From: an uncultured Flavobacterium sp.
GTDB lineage: Bacteria > Bacteroidota > Bacteroidia > Flavobacteriales > Flavobacteriaceae
Length of the DNA stretch: 5,748 nucleotides
NCBI RefSeq assembly: GCF_946220915.1
Contig: NZ_CAMIHH010000148.1
Coordinates: 1 to 5,748 of the forward strand
Reading direction: 5' to 3'
Shown here: positions 1 to 5,464 of the stretch, one piece after another
Layout of the letters: each line of letters opens with the position of its first letter
Position numbering within the stretch: the stretch's first letter is position 1
The notes under the pieces: model-generated
What the model saw: the letters and a program-made list of their open reading frames with translations, nothing else
Database searches by the model: none
What the model was told of the DNA's origin: nothing
Position numbers and translations under genes: made by a program

Positions 1-615
1 AACTTATTCATAATGAATCGTGCGTTTTGGGATTTACGGCAGGAGATAATGAAGAATATTTATGTGTTGCTTGTATGCTCGACGTTAAATTATATCTACA
101 ACATCAATTTCATCAATGATGTATCTTTCAGTATGTCGCACTTGTTATCAATGTGCTTTTATACTATAGCCATAGCATTGCCGGTTACCCTTATTTATGT
201 TTTGGGAAGATACCTATATCTACTGAAACAATGGGAAACGCCGGCCAATGAGCAATCTGAACCTACAGGAAATATGCTTGCCATAAGGCCTGATTTCGGT
301 CCCGATATGCTGGATTTATCCGAAGAGGATTTCCTGTTTGCTGAATCGGATGGAAATTATACAACCGTGCATTACATAAAGGGCGATTCGGCTGTCAGTC
401 AGCTTTTACGGCTTTCACTAAAAAGTCTCGAACAACAGGTCGCAAACAACTCAATTATGAGGTGCCATAGATCGTACATTGTAAATATGGGCAGGGTTGC
501 TAAAGTAAAAGGTAATGCCCAAGGTTATAGATTATTTATTGAAAATGCTTCAAACTTTGTACCGGTGTCCAGAAATTACATTTCTAAAGTTAAAGATAAG
601 GTAGGAATCCCTTGA
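1..615 (+). CDS. Membrane-anchored LytTR-family transcriptional regulator, 5' end cut by window
   Basis: This is a DNA-binding regulator tethered to the inner membrane. Numbering from the ATG at position 13, residues about 15-30 and 43-71 are hydrophobic and look like membrane segments. A linker follows, and residues about 100-195 form a LytTR domain. Its hallmarks are visible: FLFAESDGNYTTVHY (107-121), a SLKSLEQQ helix (135-142), CHRSYIVN (151-158) and PVSRNYI (184-190). There is no receiver domain, so it is not a classical response regulator. Related Bacteroidota proteins usually have about four membrane segments before LytTR. The frame is open back to base 1, so I read the gene as starting upstream of the window. 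The ATG at 13 has no ribosome binding site and is probably internal. The target genes are unknown; the peptidase gene 87 bases downstream is one candidate. The family call is firm and the start is uncertain. Confidence 0.85.
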   Translation, partial: NLFIMNRAFWDLRQEIMKNIYVLLVCSTLNYIYNINFINDVSFSMSHLLSMCFYTIAIALPVTLIYVLGRYLYLLKQWETPANEQSEPTGNMLAIRPDFGPDMLDLSEEDFLFAESDGNYTTVHYIKGDSAVSQLLRLSLKSLEQQVANNSIMRCHRSYIVNMGRVAKVKGNAQGYRLFIENASNFVPVSRNYISKVKDKVGIP

Positions 616-665
616 TATTCGTTACTTTTATTTGACGGTCATACCATTTTTCTGCGCTCTAAAAG

Positions 666-697
666 GTTAATTATGACTTTTGTCGAAATCAATTAAC
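666..697. promoter_or_regulatory. Inverted repeat before the S41 peptidase gene, possible operator
   Basis: GTTAATT at 666-672 is perfectly complemented by AATTAAC at 691-697, with an 18-base spacer. The repeat ends five bases before the ATG at 703. The spacer contains GACTTTTG (675-682), a 7-of-8 match to the Bacteroidota -7 consensus TAnnTTTG. A second 7-of-8 match, TTTATTTG, lies at 627-634. Neither has a convincing TTG at the -33 position. A regulator binding here would affect transcription or translation initiation of the peptidase. AT-rich inverted repeats of this size can arise by chance, so this is only a candidate. Confidence 0.25.
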
Positions 698-702
698 GGC
701 AT

Positions 703-2127
703 ATGAAAACAATAATTAATTACCTTTTGCCATTTGTTCCACGTTTGGCTTTACTGTTTATTTCCTTATTATTTATATCATGTACAGCTCATGCCCAAAA
801 AGAGCCTGCAATCGACGGAAGATGGCATCTGTCAATGAACCATTATGATCTTGGCCTTGCCGATTTTATTATGGATTTTGAATCAGGTTCCTCTCAATTT
901 ACAGCCCATAGCCGCAAAGATGCATTGAAGGACATCATTGGTGGACTTAAAGCATCTCTTGCAAGGGCAATGAGCGACAGTTTTGAGAAGGGCGCATTGT
1001 TGCGGATTGAAAACGGCATTTTTAGAACAGAAAATGATACGCTAAATTTCGCCGGCATATTTAAATCGGCTCTCGGAAGCTATAATATACAAGGCTTTGT
1101 AGTTGGGAGCGTGCTGTCGGCAACGCTTTCGAACAAAAGTGGCTATAAGGGTTCTGTAAAAGGCCTAAGGAAAATACCTCCTCTGCCGCTTCGGGATTAT
1201 ACCACCCTTTTTAGTGAAACCATGGAAACTACACGGGAACAAATATACAATAGGGATATCCTGGAAACCAAGGACTGGAAAGCTTTTCAAAAAAAGATGG
1301 AAGACGTTTCAGCCGTGATGCAGGATGATATAGAAATGCTGTTTGCATTCTATTATTATGCCAGTAAACTTCCGATATCGCATTATTCGCTAACGAGGCC
1401 ATTTTCAGTAGGTTCGGAGGAAGCTATAACTACGGGTAAAATGGAGCCACATAGGCCCACTGCTTTCCTGGAAGAAAAAAGTGCTTCAACGGCATACCTT
1501 AAAATCACTTCGTTTGGTGGTACTGCTGCCGAAATGGATAGCATTTTTAACGTTATTGATAAAAGGGGGTACAACAATTTGATTGTTGACCTCAGGGGAA
1601 ACCCGGGTGGAAGTGTTGAGGCAGGCATGGCATTTGCTACCCGTGTAGCTGATGATGTTTTTTACGGCGGTGTATTCCTGACCCAAAAGTATTTTAACCG
1701 GCATAAAACGCTTCCTTCCCTACAGGAATATGAAAATTTTCCCCACTTTACTGAATCCAACTATGACCTGCTGATGGAAGGGATTCATAATACCGAGGGC
1801 GTTTGTCTTAAGATCGTTCCGAAAGTCCCTGTGTATAAAGGAAAGCTGTATATTTTAGTTAATGGGAAGACTGCGAGTACCTGCGAACCTATTATTTATG
1901 GGTTTAAGCAACGAAAAAGAGCACTGATAGTAGGCACGACTACTGCTGGGGCAATGCTTGCCGGAGAAATGTTCGATCTCCCCGAGGGTTTCAGGATATT
2001 TTTACCTACTGCCGATTACTACGCGCAAGATGGGTTAAAAATAGATAAGGTCGGAGTAACGCCAGATATTGATACAGAAACGGGGGATGCACTGCAATTC
2101 GTATTGCAAAAGCTTATAAAACTTTAG
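703..2127 (+). CDS. Exported S41-family (tail-specific/tricorn-like) serine peptidase homologue
   Basis: The N-terminus has a hydrophobic signal segment (residues 8-31). It offers either signal peptidase I cleavage after AHA (31/32) or a lipoprotein-like Cys27, so the product is periplasmic or membrane-anchored. Residues about 35-160 are a beta-rich region I do not recognise. The S41 core runs from about 210 to 470: DLRGNPGG at 296-303, the nucleophile region LVNGKTASTCE at 385-395 with Ser392, GTTTAG at 411-416 and GVTPDI at 451-456. The CtpA-type catalytic lysine (usually in a TfGKG-like motif) is absent. Ser226-His227 in PISHYSL fits the Ser-His pair of tricorn-type S41 enzymes, with Asp448 where a Glu is usual. 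There is no room for a PDZ domain between His227 and the core. The start at 703 places the signal peptide correctly; no Shine-Dalgarno sequence is visible. The substrate is unknown. Fold assignment is confident, peptidase activity less so. Confidence 0.85.
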   Translation: MKTIINYLLPFVPRLALLFISLLFISCTAHAQKEPAIDGRWHLSMNHYDLGLADFIMDFESGSSQFTAHSRKDALKDIIGGLKASLARAMSDSFEKGALLRIENGIFRTENDTLNFAGIFKSALGSYNIQGFVVGSVLSATLSNKSGYKGSVKGLRKIPPLPLRDYTTLFSETMETTREQIYNRDILETKDWKAFQKKMEDVSAVMQDDIEMLFAFYYYASKLPISHYSLTRPFSVGSEEAITTGKMEPHRPTAFLEEKSASTAYLKITSFGGTAAEMDSIFNVIDKRGYNNLIVDLRGNPGGSVEAGMAFATRVADDVFYGGVFLTQKYFNRHKTLPSLQEYENFPHFTESNYDLLMEGIHNTEGVCLKIVPKVPVYKGKLYILVNGKTASTCEPIIYGFKQRKRALIVGTTTAGAMLAGEMFDLPEGFRIFLPTADYYAQDGLKIDKVGVTPDIDTETGDALQFVLQKLIKL

Positions 2128-2136
2128 GTACGCAAA

Positions 2137-2163
2137 GGGCCCATCCGCTATGCGGACAGGCCC
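2137..2163. terminator. GC-rich hairpin between convergent genes, probable bidirectional terminator
   Basis: GGGCC (2137-2141) pairs with GGCCC (2159-2163), and TCCGC (2144-2148) pairs with GCGGA (2152-2156). The stems are separated by a symmetrical CA/CA internal mismatch and closed by a TAT loop. It lies 9 bases after the stop of the S41 gene and 35 bases beyond the stop of the GIN-domain gene on the other strand, the expected place for a shared terminator. There is no long T-tract: only AAAG precedes it on the plus strand, read as CTTT after the stem on the minus strand. Terminator function is therefore inferred from position and stem. Confidence 0.5.
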
Positions 2164-2169
2164 AACCTA

Positions 2170-2192
2170 AATAACGCGTATGAAACGTTATT
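2170..2192. repeat. 7-bp perfect inverted repeat, second hairpin of the convergent junction
   Basis: AATAACG (2170-2176) and CGTTATT (2186-2192) are perfect complements around a 9-base loop. The repeat sits 7 bases after the GC-rich hairpin and 6 bases before the GIN-domain gene's stop codon. It may be part of a composite terminator or an mRNA 3'-end stabiliser. The stem is AT-rich and weak by itself. Confidence 0.35.
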
Positions 2193-2198
2193 ATATAA

Positions 2199-2924
2199 TT
2201 ATTGATGGAGGGTAAATTTCCCTGTGCCTGAATGCTTGAGGTCAGTTTCCTTAGGCTCCCCTACAAACGCGATGTTGCCTGAGCCGCTTATCCTGCCTTT
2301 TACTGCTTTCGTACTGTTGGCCTCGACATTGCCTGATCCTGAAACCAGTGCATTTACCAGTGGCGATTCAACTCCGTATGCCTTTACCGATCCCGAACCT
2401 ACCACACGGCACTCAAAGTCCGCAGCTTTTCCGCTGATACTGATCTCGCCGTTCCCGAGCACGCAGGCCTTTACTTTGGCTGCTGCAACATATGCCTTAA
2501 TTTGGCCGCACCCATCGAGGGTCAGTTCAACATCAGCGTGCATTGTTGGGCGCACGTCGATACATCCGCTGCCTTTCAGTGTAATACGGCTAATGTCGTC
2601 CACAGGCACTTTTACAGTGATTTTTTTGTTCCGTGAAGATATAAGTAGTTTATTTCCGGAACTTATGGCGAGTTCGCCTTCGCTTACATCGGTGGTGATC
2701 TGCGAGATCAGGTTTTCTTCGCCTTCGAGTGTAATCGTACCGGTCTGCCCCGATACAAGCACTACATTAAAATTGCCGGTTACCTTAACCTGGTCAAATC
2801 CGGCGCTTACCTCCCTTTTTTCTTTAGTGTTTTCGCCGTTGCCCTGGATGCGTTCTGTTTTTTCCTGGGCCGCTGCGGTAAGGGCAAAGAAAGCCCCTGC
2901 CAAAAACATTGCTGCTTTTTTCAT
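2199..2924 (-). CDS. Exported head GIN domain protein (DUF2807, putative adhesin-like)
   Basis: This 241-residue protein has a clear signal peptide (MKKAAMFLAGAFFALTAAAQ, cleavage near residue 19), so it is exported. The mature part matches the GIN-domain pattern: an opening strand with FDQVKVTGNFNVVLV (43-57), then regularly spaced Gly-x-Gly turns starting at 118, 138, 157, 176, 196, 214 and 233, each followed by a short beta-strand. This implies a right-handed beta-solenoid with rungs of about 19 residues. Family members are described as putative adhesin heads; the molecular role is unknown. The frame stays open upstream to an ATG at 3092, but that extension has poor coding character, spans a palindromic repeat and would bury the signal peptide, so I chose 2924. 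No Shine-Dalgarno sequence is seen. It is the last gene of the cluster, 255 bases after the DUF4097-type gene. No TAnnTTTG box was found in that gap, so it may depend on read-through or on a sigma-specific promoter. Confidence 0.88.
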   Translation of the reverse strand: MKKAAMFLAGAFFALTAAAQEKTERIQGNGENTKEKREVSAGFDQVKVTGNFNVVLVSGQTGTITLEGEENLISQITTDVSEGELAISSGNKLLISSRNKKITVKVPVDDISRITLKGSGCIDVRPTMHADVELTLDGCGQIKAYVAAAKVKACVLGNGEISISGKAADFECRVVGSGSVKAYGVESPLVNALVSGSGNVEANSTKAVKGRISGSGNIAFVGEPKETDLKHSGTGKFTLHQ

Positions 2925-3086
2925 GATTGTTCGTTTTTTGTTCGCCCTACGGCGGATTGGTGATTGATTTAAATATTTACCTGTGATGAGCAGGTGTCTT
3001 TGATGATTGAACTCCTTGCGGATGCTGATTACTTTACAGACGCTTTCACGACCAAAATGGTTGTACCTGCATATTTTTATTTTTGG

Positions 3087-3122
3087 CCTCATCCCGACCC
3101 TCTGAAAAGGAGAGAGATGAGG
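3087..3122. repeat. Palindromic intergenic repeat (CCTCATC...GATGAGG)
   Basis: CCTCATC (3087-3093) is perfectly complemented by GATGAGG (3116-3122). Inside are CCCTCT (3098-3103) and AGGAGAG (3108-3114), which can form a further short stem (CTCT/AGAG) with a purine-rich loop. The layout, a CCTCA-type arm followed by C-rich CCCTCT, AAAGG and GAGAG, resembles small palindromic repeats scattered between genes in Bacteroidota and other bacteria. That link is recalled, not computed. It lies between the DUF4097-type and GIN-domain genes. No T-tract follows on either strand, so it is not a standard intrinsic terminator. It could stabilise upstream mRNA or attenuate read-through. Confidence 0.5.
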
Positions 3123-3179
3123 TTCACTCGGAATGCTTTATCTATTTAAAGAGTTTGAGTGCCCTCCCAGGGGCCTATC

Positions 3180-4247
3180 TTATCCTTTAGTAAGGTTGAT
3201 ATCGCCATATTTTGTCCTGACGAATATTTTATTCACACCGCTGCTTTTGTAATACCCCTTATAATACAGCTTGTTGTCTTTTTCCCTTTTGTCGGTAAAC
3301 TTAAAGGCGTTCACGCCGCTGATGCCGCCATATTCTGTACTGAGTTCAAAGTCGAAAGGCGCTGCATTGTTATACATGATGTTTACAGATGTGTAGCTGG
3401 CATTCACGGTAACATTCCTCACATTATCATCCATACCGCCTACTTTTACCTCACCATAGCTGCACGTAGCATTGAGCTGGTTGGTAACGTACCCGAAACG
3501 CTGCGCCGAATATTCTCCCGTTCCGGTTATGGTACCGCCTCTTTTAATGTTCATGTCACCATATTCGGTTTTGTAGGTAATGTCGCCCACTTCGCCTACA
3601 GTCATGCCTGTATATTGTGCCGTTAGCGCAAGCGACCCTGCTTTGGTAACATTAAACCCGGAATACTGTGCGTTCACGCTTCCCGACCTGATATAGTTTA
3701 TTTTCGAAGTACCGCTGTACTGCAGGTTAAGTGCATTGCTTTCACTATTGAGCTCGTCTATGCTCAGGTCGCCGTACTGGCATCTTATGGCGCTCCTGCC
3801 ATAAATTTTTCCTACCATCGTGTTGCCGTACTGGTTGTTCAGGTCGATGCTGCCTTTTTTCGGTATCTTGATGGTATAATTAATTTCCATGCTGATGTTC
3901 CTGCCCGAAAAGTTACCTATAATTGTCCTTGCCGATACCAGTGCTTTTGTCGCGTCAAAATTCACGTCGATGCTGTTGAGCCTTTTCATTACAAGGTCTT
4001 CCTTATTGCCATTCACTTTTATGGTCACATCAATAACAGTCTGGTTTTCATCCCACGTGGTTACATATATGCTGCCGTACTTATTATTTATGTCCAGCCC
4101 GGCAGTGCTGTTCACGGCATAGGACCTGTTTAATTTTTTTTCTTTGGTAATTTTCCCTTTCCAACTCCCGTTGCCATCGCCGCCGGCAAATACCATTGCA
4201 GGAAAGGCAACGAGCAGGAGCAGTATGTTAAGTCTGGCTATTGTCAT
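3180..4247 (-). CDS. Exported DUF4097-type protein with tyrosine-ladder repeats, putative beta-solenoid
   Basis: This 355-residue protein has a signal peptide (hydrophobic residues 7-20, cleavage after VFA at 21). After a 110-residue non-repetitive region, the rest is built of units beginning [KQETS]-Y-[GSTA]. The tyrosines lie at 57, 140, 158, 177, 195, 212, 229, 246, 264, 285, 306 and 347, so most spacings are 17-21 residues. Each is followed by a short beta-strand with alternating hydrophobic residues. Such a ladder is typical of DUF4097/DUF4098-like putative adhesins and implies a parallel beta-helix with stacked tyrosines. No membrane anchor, lipobox or C-terminal sorting domain is seen, so periplasm or outer surface is inferred. 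The ATG at 4247 lies inside the preceding gene, overlapping its end by 20 bases, with a weak purine-rich AGAGAA 5 bases upstream. Translational coupling is likely. It is probably a target or partner of the sigma/anti-sigma pair; its biochemical role is unknown. Confidence 0.85.
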   Translation of the reverse strand: MTIARLNILLLLVAFPAMVFAGGDGNGSWKGKITKEKKLNRSYAVNSTAGLDINNKYGSIYVTTWDENQTVIDVTIKVNGNKEDLVMKRLNSIDVNFDATKALVSARTIIGNFSGRNISMEINYTIKIPKKGSIDLNNQYGNTMVGKIYGRSAIRCQYGDLSIDELNSESNALNLQYSGTSKINYIRSGSVNAQYSGFNVTKAGSLALTAQYTGMTVGEVGDITYKTEYGDMNIKRGGTITGTGEYSAQRFGYVTNQLNATCSYGEVKVGGMDDNVRNVTVNASYTSVNIMYNNAAPFDFELSTEYGGISGVNAFKFTDKREKDNKLYYKGYYKSSGVNKIFVRTKYGDINLTKG

Positions 4248-4788
4248 GATAGTTCTCTTTTAGTTTTTTGATGTTTTCAATTTTGGTGAGCACGTCCTCC
4301 AGGAATGATATCCTTGTCTGCAGGTTGGTTATCATGGCGTGGATTATCTGTTTATTTTCGCCTTTTGTAAGGGCTTCGTTTGTAAGCTTCTCATAATCCT
4401 TTTCAAGGGCATCCATTCTCAGCAGGGCGCTTTTAACCAATATTTTGGTTTCAGGGCTGTCTTCTTTTTCTACTTTTGCCAGCTCTTTTTTTATGAGGCC
4501 CGTAAAGTAGGTTTGCGTTTCCTGCACTTTTGGCGAAAGCTTCACCGCTGCGGTTTCGTTGCCGGTTACAGCGGCCCCGTCCGGTTTAAACATGGTCCAT
4601 AGCCCGAACATGATGATTATAGCTGCTGCGGCAGGCATTGCCAGCCTGAACAGCAGGCCTTTCTTTTTCTTTTTGCCCTCAAGCCTGTCCAAAAAGCGAT
4701 CCTCATGGCCCATTGCAGGCTCTTCGGTATCCCACTGCCCGTTAAAATGGGCAAACAGGTTGTCAGGGTCTTGTTTTTCGTTTTTCAT
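4228..4788 (-). CDS. Single-pass membrane protein, probable anti-sigma factor
   Basis: This 186-residue protein follows the ECF sigma gene directly: its ATG overlaps the sigma stop codon by one base (TAATG). Residues 1-44 are polar, with a GHEDRFLDRL motif (27-36) and a KKKKK stretch at 39-43 as a positive-inside signal. Residues about 46-67 form one membrane helix. Residues about 85-182 are charged, predicted helical and possibly coiled-coil, and should lie in the periplasm. Membrane proteins in this position usually hold the sigma factor at the membrane. However, the cytoplasmic part is short (44 residues), and there are no cysteines or histidine-cysteine zinc motif, so it is not a ZAS-type anti-sigma factor. 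A conserved hypothetical of similar layout occurs in Flavobacteria (from memory). The anti-sigma role rests on gene order and topology. Its 3' end overlaps the DUF4097-type gene by 20 bases. Confidence 0.7.
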   Translation of the reverse strand: MKNEKQDPDNLFAHFNGQWDTEEPAMGHEDRFLDRLEGKKKKKGLLFRLAMPAAAAIIIMFGLWTMFKPDGAAVTGNETAAVKLSPKVQETQTYFTGLIKKELAKVEKEDSPETKILVKSALLRMDALEKDYEKLTNEALTKGENKQIIHAMITNLQTRISFLEDVLTKIENIKKLKENYHDNSQT

Positions 4789-5447
4789 TATGCATTCAGT
4801 TTTTTCAGCAGGCTTTCTCGAGCCCGGCTGATGGTTGTACGGCAGTTGCCGTAGGTTATTCCCATAATTTCACTTATCTCTTCCTGGTCATAGCCTTCAA
4901 TGAAAAAGAGCGTGAGCACCATCCTGTAATTGTCCTTTAGCGATTGTATGGCACTCATAACCTGCTGCACCTGCATGTTCTGGAAATCGGTTTTTGCATC
5001 TTCCTTGTGGCTTTCATCTTCCACTTTATACAGTATGTTGTCCAGCGGGTCCTCAGCATGTTTGTTTATCTTCTTATAACTGTCTATGCTGTGGTTCACA
5101 ACGATCCGTTTCAGCCATGCGCCAAAGGTTACTTCGCCTTTAAAAGAATCAAGCCTGGTAAACGCCTTCAGGAATGCTTCCTGCATCACATCCTCTGCCC
5201 AATGGCTGTCCTTGACAATGCGCAGCGCGGTGTTGTACATGGTTTTGTAATACCTGTTGTACACCTCAAACTGTGCGTTGCGGCTGCCCTCCCTGCAGAG
5301 TGCGATTAATGTATCGATATCCTGGTTTGCGTTTGCCAATTTGGTAGCCTGGTTTGATATAATGACTTCCTGCGTAATAGTAATGTTACAGTTTAGTAAT
5401 TTTTTTATATTAAATTTAAATATATTTGTTTCAACCTTATCAAACAT
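4788..5447 (-). CDS. ECF-type (sigma-70 family) RNA polymerase sigma factor; true start probably internal
   Basis: In the longest reading (219 residues) sigma region 2 covers about 55-126: FEVYNRYYKTMYNTALRIV (60-78), the core-binding AEDVMQEAFLKAF (84-96) and the promoter-melting stretch FGAWLKRIVVNHSIDSYKK (108-126). After an acidic linker, region 4 covers about 161-217, with a helix-turn-helix in YDQEEISEIMGITYGNCRTT (186-205) and RARESLLKKL. There is no region 3, as expected for ECF factors. It should direct RNA polymerase to a small regulon, probably including its own operon. The start is doubtful: the ATG at 5447 lies within a -7-like box and the first 27 residues look like AT-rich leader. 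A Shine-Dalgarno-like AGGAAG (5371-5366) is followed by ATT (5363) and ATA (5360), and a TTG occurs at 5339; no ATG follows before region 2. The given 5' end is therefore an outer limit. Family call is very confident. Confidence 0.93.
   Translation of the reverse strand: MFDKVETNIFKFNIKKLLNCNITITQEVIISNQATKLANANQDIDTLIALCREGSRNAQFEVYNRYYKTMYNTALRIVKDSHWAEDVMQEAFLKAFTRLDSFKGEVTFGAWLKRIVVNHSIDSYKKINKHAEDPLDNILYKVEDESHKEDAKTDFQNMQVQQVMSAIQSLKDNYRMVLTLFFIEGYDQEEISEIMGITYGNCRTTISRARESLLKKLNA
5421..5428 (+). promoter_or_regulatory. Candidate -7 box (TATATTTG) for the divergent plus-strand gene
   Basis: TATATTTG is an exact match to the Bacteroidota housekeeping -7 consensus TAnnTTTG. It would place a transcription start near 5434-5436 and give a leader of about 30 bases before the ATG at 5465. 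No clear TTG lies 17-23 bases upstream. The region is very AT-rich, so chance occurrence is possible. Confidence 0.4.
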
Positions 5448-5448
5448 A
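5441..5448 (-). promoter_or_regulatory. Candidate -7 box (TATGTTTG on minus strand) for the sigma factor operon
   Basis: The minus strand reads TATGTTTG, an exact match to TAnnTTTG. Transcription would start near 5433-5435, which removes the ATG at 5447 from the message and leaves a leader of about 70 bases before the Shine-Dalgarno-like AGGAAG. No good TTG at -33 is visible. This box is the main reason to doubt the ATG start of the sigma gene. Confidence 0.4.
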
Positions 5449-5464
5449 AACTAAAAAGCAGGAA

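Noticed and set aside
1383..1704. Two overlapping minus-strand frames inside the S41 peptidase gene
   Set aside because: Both lie opposite conserved S41 motifs, and their products look like antisense translations.
2224..2967. A 247-codon open frame on the plus strand opposite the GIN-domain gene
   Set aside because: It lies almost fully antisense to a gene with a clear signal peptide and family repeats. Its Ser/Pro/Thr-rich product mirrors the complement of the Gly-Ser-rich repeats and shows no domain.
2979..2995. Short inverted repeat ACCTG...CAGGT in the leader of the GIN-domain gene
   Set aside because: Only five base pairs around a 7-base loop with no T-tract or conserved riboswitch-like context; easily due to chance.
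2925..3092. Upstream extension of the GIN-domain gene by 56 codons
   Set aside because: The extension runs into one arm of the palindromic repeat, has untypical composition and would place the signal peptide in the middle of the protein.
3155..3176. Small GC-rich hairpin (GCCC...GGGC) just after the DUF4097-type gene stop
   Set aside because: The stem is only 4-5 bp with a bulge, and no T-tract follows on the minus strand, so terminator function is not supported.
3159..3626. A 155-codon plus-strand frame opposite the end of the DUF4097-type gene
   Set aside because: It is wholly explained as a shadow of the repeat-bearing gene on the other strand; no start signal or recognisable domain.
3500..4100. 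Possible CRISPR or tandem DNA repeats within the DUF4097-type gene
   Set aside because: The periodicity is at protein level only; the DNA of successive units has diverged and no exact repeats with spacers are seen.
4944..5309. A plus-strand frame of 121 codons opposite the sigma factor gene
   Set aside because: The opposite strand carries conserved sigma regions 2 and 4; this frame has no domain or start signal.
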